A stretch of DNA of 64,000 nucleotides from Thaumasiovibrio sp043421945 (GTDB taxonomy: Bacteria; Pseudomonadota; Gammaproteobacteria; Enterobacterales; Vibrionaceae): the NCBI GenBank assembly GCA_043421945.1, contig JBHOGO010000017.1, positions 1-64,000 on the forward strand, written 5' to 3'. A program made the position numbers and the translations under genes. The notes below the pieces were generated by a model. The model was not told where the DNA came from, ran no database searches, and worked only from the letters and a program-made list of their open reading frames with translations. Position 1 is the first letter of the stretch, and each line of letters opens with the position of its first letter. Shown here in pieces: positions 8,645 to 17,598 of this stretch.

Positions 8645-9406
8645 CTACCTTTGCTTATCGCTTAAGTATGCACGCACTTTTTCTAGATCTTCTGGCGTAT
8701 CAACACCTGCAGGCGGCACTTCTTTGGCAACATCCACATGAATCTTTTCACCATAATAAAGAACCCGCAATTGCTCTAAAGCTTCAATCTTCTCTAACGG
8801 TGATGGCGTCCAGCTAATATATTGGCTGATAAAGCCCGCACGATACGCATAGATACCAATATGACGTTTCAAAGGGTGATTAACCTGCTTTGGTTCTTTA
8901 TTGAAACTGTCTCTATCCCAAGGGATTGTCGCACGGCTAAAATAGAGAGCATACCCCTGCTGATCAGTCACCACTTTCACAGCGTTAGGATTGAATACTT
9001 CATCTTCATGATCAATATTTGCGGCTAACGTCGACATTGGCGCTTCTGGATGTGCGGCTAAGTTTTCAGCCACTTGATCAATCACGCTCGGCGGTATTAA
9101 AGGCTCATCACCTTGCACGTTAACGACGATTTCATCATCAGCAAGTTGATAATACTCAACGACTTCCGCAAGGCGCTCTGTACCCGATGTGTGATCCTCA
9201 CGAGTCATACAAACTACCCCACCAAAAGCGTTTACTGCGTCCACAATTCGCTGATCATCGGTAGCAACAATAACTTGTCGAGCTGAACTATGCTGAGCTT
9301 GCTCGTAAACCCATTGAATCATTGGTTTCCCACCAATATCGGCCAGCGGCTTTGCCGGTAAACGGCTTGATTGATATCGAGCAGGAATGATCACCGTGAA
9401 ACTCAT
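8645..9406 (-). CDS. kdsB: 3-deoxy-manno-octulosonate cytidylyltransferase
   Basis: KdsB activates KDO: CTP + KDO gives CMP-KDO, the donor for the inner core of lipopolysaccharide, in the cytoplasm. 253 residues, normal for the family. The N-terminal nucleotide-binding signature PARYQSSRLPAKPL, the VNVQGDEPLIPP segment and the C-terminal ALEQLRVLYYG region are all intact. It is the last gene of the lpxK-Trm112-kdsB set: its ATG lies three bases beyond the stop of the Trm112 gene and its ribosome-binding site (GAGGTG) lies inside that gene, so translation is coupled. Confidence 0.97.
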   Translation of the reverse strand: MSFTVIIPARYQSSRLPAKPLADIGGKPMIQWVYEQAQHSSARQVIVATDDQRIVDAVNAFGGVVCMTREDHTSGTERLAEVVEYYQLADDEIVVNVQGDEPLIPPSVIDQVAENLAAHPEAPMSTLAANIDHEDEVFNPNAVKVVTDQQGYALYFSRATIPWDRDSFNKEPKQVNHPLKRHIGIYAYRAGFISQYISWTPSPLEKIEALEQLRVLYYGEKIHVDVAKEVPPAGVDTPEDLEKVRAYLSDKQR

Positions 9407-9408
9407 GG

Positions 9409-9588
9409 CTAATTCACCTCATCAACAGGGAGCAATCGTGCTTCAGGTTCTAAAAGAACCGGAATGCCCTCTCGGATGGGATAAGCAAGTCGATCAAACT
9501 TACAGATGAGTTCATTGTGGTCTTTATCGAAATTCAACTTACCCTTACACAGTGGGCAAGCAACAATTTCAAGTAGTCGGTGATCCAT
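9409..9588 (-). CDS. Trm112 family (YcaR-like) small protein
   Basis: A 59-residue frame that begins MDHRLLEIVACPLCKGKL and ends LLPVDEVN. CPLCKGKL and the downstream CKF form the zinc-ribbon-like pattern of the Trm112 family, found as YcaR between lpxK and kdsB in E. coli and in vibrios. It overlaps the end of lpxK by 20 bases and stops just before kdsB, the usual conserved position. In eukaryotes and archaea Trm112 activates methyltransferases; the bacterial role is not settled. Only two Cys of the N-terminal pair plus one further Cys are visible, so metal binding is uncertain. Confidence 0.9.
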   Translation of the reverse strand: MDHRLLEIVACPLCKGKLNFDKDHNELICKFDRLAYPIREGIPVLLEPEARLLPVDEVN

Positions 9589-10597
9589 ACTCTTCCTTAT
9601 ATCGGTTTAACGTTGCAGTTAATGTCATCATAACCTGGCTATCCATCTCTGCGGATACCGGTAAGTACCACCAGTGTGGTTGAGAAAATTGACGACATTT
9701 GACGGCATCTTTTTCCGTCATCAGTAGCAGTTGGTTACTTGGCGTTAACGCCAATAATGCTTCAGCATCATAATCTTGATGATCAGCAAAACCTACTTCT
9801 TTTTCTATATTGACACCTAAATCGTACAGTGTACGAAAGAATCGAGGGGGGTGCCCTATCCCTGCTATAGCAATGGCAGAACTCGATTGCATGACCTGCT
9901 GGTTGAATTGTTCAACAGCAACACGTTGGCCTGTTTGCACATTCACAAACTCTTTTGCGGTTAATTGCATCGGCAGTTCTTTACCGTAGGGTTGCCCGCC
10001 ATTATTAATAAGAATATCCACACTCTCTAAACGAGAAAGTTTCTCGCGCAGTGGGCCTAACGGGATAAACTGCTCATTACCAAACCGACGTTGACCATCA
10101 ATCACAATAATCTCAATGTCACGTTGCAGTGCGTAGTGTTGAAGACCATCATCAGTTACAACAATATCTGCACCTAATGATTCAAGCTTCTGTACCGCTG
10201 TTGCTCGCTTTGGGTCGACAACAACACTGGCCCCAGTTCGCTGTTGGATTAAGAGCGGCTCATCACCCACATGAAGTGGACTGGAGTCAGATTGAACCTG
10301 ATACGGGTAATATGGCGCTTTCGCTCCATAACCTCTAGAAACAACCCCCGGTTTATAGCCTTGAGACTGAAGCCATTCAACTAACCAAATAACTACCGGG
10401 GTTTTCCCATTACCACCAGCAGTAATGTTGCCGACAACAATCACAGGTAACGGTGAACGGTAACTCTCTTTTTTACCTTGCTCATAAGCCTGTTTACGCT
10501 TGAGCGCAACGTACCCATAAAGTCGGCTAAGTGGCCATAACAATGGCCACAACAGCTTATGAATACACCGTGGCGAGAACCAAAGGCGTTCTATCAT
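9569..10597 (-). CDS. lpxK: Tetraacyldisaccharide 4'-kinase
   Basis: LpxK phosphorylates the 4' position of the tetraacyldisaccharide 1-phosphate to make lipid IVA, at the cytoplasmic face of the inner membrane. 342 residues, usual length. An N-terminal hydrophobic helix (about 13-32) anchors it; the P-loop GNITAGGNGKTPV (about 56-68, Lys65) is characteristic. VVTDDGLQHYAL is the conserved LpxK signature. Its start overlaps the msbA stop by four bases and its end overlaps the Trm112 gene, giving a tightly coupled msbA-lpxK operon. Confidence 0.97.
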   Translation of the reverse strand: MIERLWFSPRCIHKLLWPLLWPLSRLYGYVALKRKQAYEQGKKESYRSPLPVIVVGNITAGGNGKTPVVIWLVEWLQSQGYKPGVVSRGYGAKAPYYPYQVQSDSSPLHVGDEPLLIQQRTGASVVVDPKRATAVQKLESLGADIVVTDDGLQHYALQRDIEIIVIDGQRRFGNEQFIPLGPLREKLSRLESVDILINNGGQPYGKELPMQLTAKEFVNVQTGQRVAVEQFNQQVMQSSSAIAIAGIGHPPRFFRTLYDLGVNIEKEVGFADHQDYDAEALLALTPSNQLLLMTEKDAVKCRQFSQPHWWYLPVSAEMDSQVMMTLTATLNRYKEEYGSPTT

Positions 10598-12354
10598 GCA
10601 GATTCACCAAATTGAATAGCATGTAGCTGTGAATACGCACCTTTTTGTGCAATCAATTCAGCATGCGTACCACGTTCGATAATCTCGCCTTCATCAACAA
10701 CAAGAATTTGATCGGCACCTTCAATTGTCGACAGACGGTGAGCAATAACAATCGCTGTCCGATTTTTTTGAAGCTCTTCTAGTGCTGATTGAATCGCGCG
10801 TTCAGATTCCGTATCAAGTGCAGAGGTTGCTTCATCGAGAATCAGAACAGGTGAATTTCGTAATAATGCTCTTGCAATCGCGATACGTTGGCGCTGCCCT
10901 CCAGAAAGGCTAACACCATTTTCGCCAATAACCGTGTCAAACCCGTTATCCATGCCATTAATAAAGTCTGTCGCATAAGCCAGTGAAGCCGCATGTTCTA
11001 TTTGCTCACGGGTAAATTCATCTGTAGCTGCGTAAGCAATATTGTTGGCAATAGTATCGTTAAAGAGATGCACGTTTTGTGAAACCACGGCGACCTGAGA
11101 GCGTAAGTTAGAGAGTTTATAATCGATAAGATCATGACCATCTAGGCTAATTTCACCGCTATCAATTTCATAAAAACGTGTCATTAAATTGGCGATAGTA
11201 CTTTTACCTGAGCCGCTACGGCCCACAAGTGCAATCGTCTTCCCTGCAGGAATCGTAAAACTCACGTCACGCAGAGCTGGCGTATCTTTGCTCGGATAGG
11301 TAAACGTAACGTTCTTAACATTAATATCGCCTTTTACACGCTCAGCTTCATAGCTACCGTTATCTTTCTCTGTTTCAAGATCCATCAAATCGAACAGTGT
11401 ATGGCAAGCAGCCATACCACGTTGAAACTGAGCGGTCACATTGGTGAGAGATTTCAAAGGGCGCATTAAACCGAACATAGCACCAAAGACTAATGCAAAG
11501 GTACCTGCAGATAACTGGCTATGTATCGATTCTGAGTTAGCCAAAATCAGGACAACAACCAATGCTGACGATGCGATAACTTGAACGATTGGGTTTGCCG
11601 CAGCTTGAGCAGTCACAAGTTTCATGGTTTGCTGGCGCATGCGATTACTCACTGCATCAAAACGATCTTTCTCAACTTGTTGTCCGCCATAGCTCAATAC
11701 AACCTTATGGCCTTTGAGCATCTGTTCAGCGCTGCTTGTCACCGACCCCATTGCATCTTGCATGTTCTTAGACACTTTTCTGAAGCGCTTCGATACAATA
11801 CTAATGGTAATGGCAACAACAGGGGCAACTAATAATAAAATTGCCGATAACTGCCAGCTGTTATAAAACATCAGTGCCATTAAACCGATGATCGATGCCC
11901 CTTCTCTAACGATCGTCACCAGTGCACTACTGGTTGAAGAAGCCACTTGTTCAGAATCATAGGTAATTCGAGAAAGTAATGCGCCTGAAGACTCTTTATC
12001 AAAATAACTCACAGGCATTTTCATAAAGTGATTAAAGAGCTGACGTCGAATCGTCATCACCACGTTACCGGAAACCCAATTCAAGCAATAAGTAGAGATG
12101 AAGCCAGAGACGCCACGCAGTAACATCAAACCAACTAAATAAAAGGGCATCTTGGAAAGAAAATCACTTTCCAGAGAATCCAAGCCAAAGCTTTCGTCCA
12201 AAAGAGGCTTTATCATTGAAATCATTAAGGTATCTGCGGCTGCATTGAGTACCAATGCAATAACAGCAACCACTAAACCCGCTTTGAAAACACTAATATA
12301 GGGCCATAAACGCTTAAAAGTTTGCCACGTTGTTTCGTCAGTTTTATTGGTCAT
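10594..12354 (-). CDS. msbA: Lipid A export ATP-binding/permease protein MsbA
   Basis: MsbA is the homodimeric ABC flippase that moves core-lipid A across the inner membrane. 586 residues, close to the 582 of E. coli, and similar over the whole length (for example SRITYDSEQVASS and MRPLKSLTNV). Six membrane helices fill about residues 20-310; the nucleotide-binding domain follows with Walker A GRSGSGKST (about 377), signature LSGGQRQR (about 481) and Walker B VLILDEATSALD. It overlaps lpxK by four bases. comEC lies 33 bases upstream on the same strand, so the two probably share transcripts. Confidence 0.97.
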   Translation of the reverse strand: MTNKTDETTWQTFKRLWPYISVFKAGLVVAVIALVLNAAADTLMISMIKPLLDESFGLDSLESDFLSKMPFYLVGLMLLRGVSGFISTYCLNWVSGNVVMTIRRQLFNHFMKMPVSYFDKESSGALLSRITYDSEQVASSTSSALVTIVREGASIIGLMALMFYNSWQLSAILLLVAPVVAITISIVSKRFRKVSKNMQDAMGSVTSSAEQMLKGHKVVLSYGGQQVEKDRFDAVSNRMRQQTMKLVTAQAAANPIVQVIASSALVVVLILANSESIHSQLSAGTFALVFGAMFGLMRPLKSLTNVTAQFQRGMAACHTLFDLMDLETEKDNGSYEAERVKGDINVKNVTFTYPSKDTPALRDVSFTIPAGKTIALVGRSGSGKSTIANLMTRFYEIDSGEISLDGHDLIDYKLSNLRSQVAVVSQNVHLFNDTIANNIAYAATDEFTREQIEHAASLAYATDFINGMDNGFDTVIGENGVSLSGGQRQRIAIARALLRNSPVLILDEATSALDTESERAIQSALEELQKNRTAIVIAHRLSTIEGADQILVVDEGEIIERGTHAELIAQKGAYSQLHAIQFGESA

Positions 12355-12387
12355 AACAGCTTACGAATAATTATGTATACCCTCATT

Positions 12388-14823
12388 CTACTTACTTCCT
12401 TGCAACTCAACAAATAACTTACGATACCAATAGTTTTGCTTGCTGCTTCTTTCACCACTCCAGCTCATTTTCTCCCCTTTAAAGTCAACGGTAATCTGAC
12501 CATGGGATACGGATGAAAGCCATTCGCTTCCGGCTTCAATATATCGCTCTCTCACTTGCTCTGCGGGGAGACCCCATTGATTGAAACATGATGCCGATAC
12601 TATTGCCATCTGGGGTTGAAAGTAGCCCACCATCCGCTCAGTGGATGATGTTTTACTACCATGGTGGGGCACCGTCATAATCGCAGTCGGCAGCGCTTGA
12701 TGATATTGGTAAGAGTCCCCCTTTTTAGAATCGTTACTCGCCCTATTGGTATTCCTTTCGATCACATTAACCATCAGCAGTTCAGAGATAGCATCGATGT
12801 CGCCAGTCAAAACAACACTTCGATACGTATCGCTCACTCTAATCACACAAGAGTGCGGGTTATTCGCTCGCTCAACCAGCTTTGGTGGCCATAACACTTC
12901 AAATTGAAGTTGTCCCCACCTCCAATGTTGACCTGTCGTACATGCTAAGAATCCTTCTCTAAAATCACTACTACGCTTCCAAGTTGGAGAGCACTGTTTG
13001 TCTATAATCGACCAACCACCCGCATGATCGTTATCTGCATGGCTGAGTATGACGCCATCTAATTGATCTACCTGCCAAGCCTTTAGCACCGGGTTAACAA
13101 CACTTTGTACCATACTCCCTTTTTCCCAGCGCTTTCCCGTATCGTACAGTACCGCTCTGTTGTCCTGTTTAATCAGCACTGCTAAGCCATGTCCCACATC
13201 TAAAAATGAGACACTCCAATCAGGCATTCGCACTTGCCCAAATAACAGCACAGTGACCATAATACCGCTGGGTATAAGACTGTAACGCCCAAACAGCCAT
13301 ACCAACATCGCAATAATTAATAGGACAACAGCAATCCACTGCCCATGTGAAGGTAGCACTGCTAACTGTCCATCAAATTGATTCAGTAACCATCCCACAG
13401 GCCGCAGTAAGCAATCCGTTAACCACCAGCTCGCCTGAGCGGTACTGTCTAATAGCGATACGGTTTCCGTTAGCCCAATCTCACTTAACCCGCCTCTATT
13501 TTCCCCACTCCCAATATCAACAAACTGCTGGGCAGTGAAAAAAGAGGTCGATGTTGCTAAAACAGATATTCCGAGCGAAACAATAAGCACAGGAATAAGG
13601 ACGAGACTAAACCAAGGAATCACCACAAGGTTCACCAATGGACTAGCAAATGATACCCCTTGAAAAAACACCATTTGAATGGGAAACATCCCCACCGTTA
13701 GCACCAGTTGCAACACAACTATTTTCTTCCATTGAGCGAGATGACGACACCAAGGCAGTGCAACGATAAGAATAAGAACAGCACCAAAAGATAGCCAAAA
13801 TGCTTTACCCAATACGGCTAAAGGTTGAAGTAGTAATGTCATGACAAGAGCGAAAAGCCATATATCAACAAGATGTATTCGCTTTGCTGACACAAGCCAT
13901 ACACTTGCTACAAAACACATCATCAGCGCACGTTGCGCTGACAGAGTCCAACCTGACAACCAGCAATAGCACAGTGACAGAAGCCCTCCCGATATGACAG
14001 GAACAACAACCCGAAAGCACGCTTCAGGCAAAAGAACTAAGCCCTTTTGTGCTATTCGCCAACCAATAACAAACAGCATCCCTATATGTAAGCCTGAGAT
14101 AGCCATTAAGTGTGCAAGACCACTCGTGGATAGTTGCTCCCAATCGCTAGCGGTTAATTCAAATCGGTACCCAAACGATAAAGCTAAAAGGTAGCGTTGT
14201 AACGGAAGGTCTGCAGTGTGTTTTACTACTGTATTAAATAGCTTTTGCCGATATGTCACGTGTTCATCAACAAGATCAGAGGATAAAATACGCGCATTAC
14301 CATGAATATATTGAGAAACCGCATTTTTTTCGGTATCAAAGCCTGCTTCATTCAAGCGTCCATACGGGAGTCGATAACGTACATTCCACGTTAGCAATTG
14401 CCCTGCTTGGGGCCAAGCTTCTACCGTTTGCATATCGTATAGACGCAAAAGTGGTCGAACTGTAACAGGCAAACTAACATGGTTAATTTTCGTTACAGAA
14501 ACTAATATGGAATTTTGAGAAAAAGTCGGATGAGTTAAGGTGATGACACGACCGACTATGGTAATATTCGCGTCGTTTGATTGTAGTAATTGATTAAAAA
14601 GTGCTTTTGTTTCATTTTTATAGTGCCATGCATGAAAGTGCGCAATGCTCAAGCCAATGAAAAAGCTAAGCGCTAGTACGGCAAAATAACGTTTTTTTCG
14701 TGACAGAAAGTGGAATATCATGACACTGCCGAAAAGTACTAATAACTCAGTCACCGACAGTAAACGTGGCCACCAAGGCAAAGCTAACAACGGCATTGCG
14801 AATGCCAAAGCAAATATTCTCAT
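12388..14823 (-). CDS. comEC: DNA internalization protein ComEC/Rec2
   Basis: 811 residues. ComEC forms the inner-membrane channel that takes single-stranded DNA into the cytoplasm during natural transformation. Order: N-terminal membrane helices and DUF4131 region (about 1-190), the Competence domain with ALSFGYRFELT and GLAHLMAISGLHIGML (about 205-470), and a C-terminal metallo-beta-lactamase-like domain (about 520-790) with FLDVGHGLAVLI and the intact metal motif SHADNDHAGG. The uptake machinery is conserved in vibrios, where chitin induces competence. It starts only 20 bases from the divergent DUF2062 gene and runs into msbA. E. coli has the equivalent gene (ycaI) in the same place. Confidence 0.94.
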   Translation of the reverse strand: MRIFALAFAMPLLALPWWPRLLSVTELLVLFGSVMIFHFLSRKKRYFAVLALSFFIGLSIAHFHAWHYKNETKALFNQLLQSNDANITIVGRVITLTHPTFSQNSILVSVTKINHVSLPVTVRPLLRLYDMQTVEAWPQAGQLLTWNVRYRLPYGRLNEAGFDTEKNAVSQYIHGNARILSSDLVDEHVTYRQKLFNTVVKHTADLPLQRYLLALSFGYRFELTASDWEQLSTSGLAHLMAISGLHIGMLFVIGWRIAQKGLVLLPEACFRVVVPVISGGLLSLCYCWLSGWTLSAQRALMMCFVASVWLVSAKRIHLVDIWLFALVMTLLLQPLAVLGKAFWLSFGAVLILIVALPWCRHLAQWKKIVVLQLVLTVGMFPIQMVFFQGVSFASPLVNLVVIPWFSLVLIPVLIVSLGISVLATSTSFFTAQQFVDIGSGENRGGLSEIGLTETVSLLDSTAQASWWLTDCLLRPVGWLLNQFDGQLAVLPSHGQWIAVVLLIIAMLVWLFGRYSLIPSGIMVTVLLFGQVRMPDWSVSFLDVGHGLAVLIKQDNRAVLYDTGKRWEKGSMVQSVVNPVLKAWQVDQLDGVILSHADNDHAGGWSIIDKQCSPTWKRSSDFREGFLACTTGQHWRWGQLQFEVLWPPKLVERANNPHSCVIRVSDTYRSVVLTGDIDAISELLMVNVIERNTNRASNDSKKGDSYQYHQALPTAIMTVPHHGSKTSSTERMVGYFQPQMAIVSASCFNQWGLPAEQVRERYIEAGSEWLSSVSHGQITVDFKGEKMSWSGERSSKQNYWYRKLFVELQGSK

Positions 14824-14843
14824 TAGGCTATTTTAAAGACACT

Positions 14844-15419
14844 ATGCCAAGAAAGTTTATCAAAAGAATTATCCCTAGCCACGAGCATATTAAGCGCCAG
14901 AAAGCCCTCAATATTTTTGGCTCCCTGCTTCATAACCCAAACCTATGGTGCTTGAATCGCCGATCCGCATCTGGCGCTTTTGCTGTTGGCTTGTTTATGA
15001 CATTTATGCCACTCCCTAGCCAAATGATCATGGCTGCAGGGCTAGCTATTGCGTGCGGTGTAAACCTGCCACTAGCGGTTACACTTGTCTGGATCTCTAA
15101 TCCCATTACCATGCCAATCATGTTTTATATCGCCTATAAAGTAGGCGCATGGTTGTTAAGTTACCCACCACACGACTTTCATTTCGAATTGTCTTGGAAC
15201 TACGTGATCCACCAGATGTCGATACTTGGCCCCCCTTTCTTACTCGGCTGCCTCGTCTGTGGGCTCATTTTTGCCGCCATGGGCTATTTTTCCATTCAAT
15301 GGCTATGGCGCTATTCCGTTGTCAGAAGCTGGAAACAGAGGCAACATCGCCGTTTATCCATTAGCATTAATGCTTCAACGATTAAACGTGTATTACCCGG
15401 TAAGAAGAAAAAACAATAA
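14844..15419 (+). CDS. DUF2062 domain membrane protein
   Basis: 191 residues from the ATG at 14844. The frame could be extended to 14766, but that would run 58 bases into comEC; MPRKFIKRIIPSHEHIK is the usual family start. Positively charged N-terminus, then three to four hydrophobic segments (about 45-75, 78-105, 125-165) and a basic C-terminus (RVLPGKKKKQ). The DUF2062 signature is visible in SASGAFAVGLFMTFMPLPSQ and SNPITMPIMFYIAYK. Function unknown; it neighbours comEC in vibrios. A strong hairpin follows the stop codon. Confidence 0.85.
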   Translation: MPRKFIKRIIPSHEHIKRQKALNIFGSLLHNPNLWCLNRRSASGAFAVGLFMTFMPLPSQMIMAAGLAIACGVNLPLAVTLVWISNPITMPIMFYIAYKVGAWLLSYPPHDFHFELSWNYVIHQMSILGPPFLLGCLVCGLIFAAMGYFSIQWLWRYSVVRSWKQRQHRRLSISINASTIKRVLPGKKKKQ

Positions 15420-15856
15420 ATCGATGTCCAATTTTTTAAAATGTCCAGCAAGCTTGTTGGACATTTTGGTCAAATCAAACCCAAGTGCAATCATTCTCTT
15501 TTCAAAGCCAAACTAGGCTCACTTCTTTATGTAACTGACAAATCACCAAGTTCAAACATTTGGCTTTCTTTCGGTTGTTATTTTGATAAAAACCAATACT
15601 GTCATTCTTTATCGGTGACCCAAGCGGCATATAACAGAACATTTAAGTATTTAGATGATTTTAATCAGATTATTCACTACGGCATTGAAATACTTATATA
15701 AGTCAGTCTCAACCATTTTCAAGAAACCTTTCTTGTCGAAAGTTGCTTCTTCATTCCTACCAATATCTCTAAGGTTCCACTACCTTATTAACAGGAACAA
15801 CAATATAAAATTCATACAGGGCAAAGAAAACTAACGTACTGTGGAGTATCTTGTAC
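15420..15856. other. Gap between DUF2062 gene and chemoreceptor gene
   Basis: No convincing gene. It holds the hairpin at 15438-15467, an 86-codon frame without a ribosome-binding site (rejected), and a 16-base near-perfect palindrome CAAGAAACCTTTCTTG at 15720-15735 about 120 bases before the chemoreceptor start, which might be a regulator site. Confidence 0.5.
15438..15467 (+). terminator. Strong hairpin terminator after the DUF2062 gene
   Basis: An almost perfect inverted repeat: AAAATGTCCAGCA (15438-15450) pairs with TGTTGGACATTTT (15455-15467), one G-T pair, loop of four. It begins 18 bases after the stop codon. The A/T-rich flanks of the stem make it terminator-like in both directions. 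Confidence 0.7.
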
Positions 15857-17497
15857 ATGAAAAATTTTGGCCTCAGGACGCTCTCTATTCAAAAGCGTCT
15901 TATTTTGCTTACCTCAATCGTGACATTAGTCATGCTAATCCCACTAGCTTACGTGTTGAATCAATATCAAAACGACCTAATGGATGCAAAAAAAATCAAG
16001 ACACGGCACTTAGTTGAATCCACTCATAGCCTGATCGACCACTTCTATCAACAACAAGTGGCTGGGCTCCTCACAGAGGAACAAGCTCAAGAGCAAGCGA
16101 AACGAGCTGTTGAAAAATTACGTTATGAGGACAATGAGTATTTCTGGATTAACAACATGCAGCCTACAATGTTAATGCACGCTGTAAAGCCTGCGTTAAA
16201 TAACAAGGATGTATCTGGTGTTAAAGACCCGAATGGGAAAAAGATCTTCATGGAGTTCGTAAAATTAGCGAAAGCACAAGGAGAAGGGGTTGTTTATTAT
16301 CTATGGCCCAAAGCGGGCTCAGATATCGATGTTGAAAAAGTCTCTTATATAAAGCTCTATAAGCCGTGGGGCTGGATCATCGGAACAGGTGTTTATATCG
16401 ACGATATCAACGCCGTCGTCTGGGAGCGAATTAAGCATGTTTTGTCTGCATTATTCTTTTCCCTTATCGCGATGACAATACTGGCACTTTGGATTAGTCG
16501 AAGTATTTTAGTTCCTTGCAAACAAACACTTGATGCTCTGAATGATATCGCCAGCGGTGATGGCGACCTAACGAAGCAGCTACCACTCAATGGCAAAGAT
16601 GAGCTTTCTCATATCGCCACCGCTTTTAATGAGTTCACCACAAAAATTCGCTCGATTGTTGTCAATATGGTTCCTGTTAGTGACAGCATAACTAACTCAG
16701 CCAATGACCTAAACCATGTTGCTCAAGATAGTTCTGAAAAAGCACAAAGGCAGCATCAAGCAGTGGATACCGTCGCATCGGCGATGAATGAGCTACACGC
16801 AAGCAACCAAGAAGTGGCAAATGCCGCACAACATGCTGCTGAAGCGGCAAAAGAAGCAAGCGAAAAAGGGGCGCAGGGGGCGCAGGTCATCGACAAAGCA
16901 AGTAACCAAATTGACTCACTTTCAAGCTTATTAAGTCAGACCGAAGCAAACACCCAGAAACTTGCACAAGATTCCCAAGATGTTGGTACTGTGCTCGATG
17001 TTATCCGAGGCATTGCTGAGCAGACAAACTTACTCGCACTCAATGCAGCGATTGAAGCAGCGAGAGCGGGAGAACAAGGAAGAGGCTTTGCCGTCGTGGC
17101 TGATGAAGTACGAACATTAGCCACGCGCACCCAAGCAAGTACAGATGAGATTGAACAAATTGTTTCAAGCTTACAAAAAAGGGCGAAGGAAGTGTCTGAA
17201 TCCATGGCACAAACACAGGTACAGTCATCACAAACACAAGAGCAAGCCGTATTGGCAAAAGATTCTCTGCATGCCATTGGGGAGCAGGTAAACCTTATAT
17301 TAACGCTAAATGAACAAATTGCTGAGGCAAGCTCTCAACAAACTTTAGCAACAGATGAAATCAGCCAAAACCTCACCAATATAGCCGATCATAGCGTTCA
17401 GACGAGTGAGCAGGCTGAACAAGTTGCTCTCGCTAGTAACAAGATGCTTGAAGATGGTGAACAGCTTCATGTTAACCTCAATCTGTTCAAGACATAG
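15857..17497 (+). CDS. Methyl-accepting chemotaxis protein, single-Cache sensor
   Basis: 546-residue transmembrane chemoreceptor. TM1 about 15-36, periplasmic single Cache domain (about 40-190, with EDNEYFWINNMQPTMLMH and KLYKPWGWIIGTGVYID, both typical of sCache_2), TM2 about 197-216, HAMP to about 270, then the signalling domain with the hairpin tip QTNLLALNAAIEAARAGE. Single-Cache receptors usually detect small organic acids or amines. The ATG at 15857 has GGAG ten bases upstream and is preferred over a TTG six bases earlier. It sits next to the ureide/amino-acid uptake cluster, so a shared substrate is possible but only inferred. A terminator follows. Confidence 0.92.
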   Translation: MKNFGLRTLSIQKRLILLTSIVTLVMLIPLAYVLNQYQNDLMDAKKIKTRHLVESTHSLIDHFYQQQVAGLLTEEQAQEQAKRAVEKLRYEDNEYFWINNMQPTMLMHAVKPALNNKDVSGVKDPNGKKIFMEFVKLAKAQGEGVVYYLWPKAGSDIDVEKVSYIKLYKPWGWIIGTGVYIDDINAVVWERIKHVLSALFFSLIAMTILALWISRSILVPCKQTLDALNDIASGDGDLTKQLPLNGKDELSHIATAFNEFTTKIRSIVVNMVPVSDSITNSANDLNHVAQDSSEKAQRQHQAVDTVASAMNELHASNQEVANAAQHAAEAAKEASEKGAQGAQVIDKASNQIDSLSSLLSQTEANTQKLAQDSQDVGTVLDVIRGIAEQTNLLALNAAIEAARAGEQGRGFAVVADEVRTLATRTQASTDEIEQIVSSLQKRAKEVSESMAQTQVQSSQTQEQAVLAKDSLHAIGEQVNLILTLNEQIAEASSQQTLATDEISQNLTNIADHSVQTSEQAEQVALASNKMLEDGEQLHVNLNLFKT

Positions 17498-17508
17498 CGC
17501 TTAAAAGT

Positions 17509-17542
17509 AAAAAGACAGCTGATTTTATTCGGCTGTCTTTTT
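17509..17542 (+). terminator. Terminator after the chemoreceptor gene
   Basis: AAAAAGACAGC (17509-17519) pairs perfectly with GCTGTCTTTTT (17532-17542) around a 12-base loop. The A and T runs make it bidirectional; it can also serve the minus-strand cluster that ends at 17599. Confidence 0.88.
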
Positions 17543-17598
17543 ATTAGCTCTATGGAATTAGCGTTGGTTTTAGAGTCGTATTAATCTCTGCCAATACA

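Noticed and set aside
14766..14843. N-terminal extension of the DUF2062 protein
   Set aside because: It would overlap the divergent comEC start, and the family normally begins near MPRKF.
15441..15701. 86-codon plus-strand frame after the DUF2062 gene
   Set aside because: It starts inside a strong hairpin, has no ribosome-binding site and no recognisable family.
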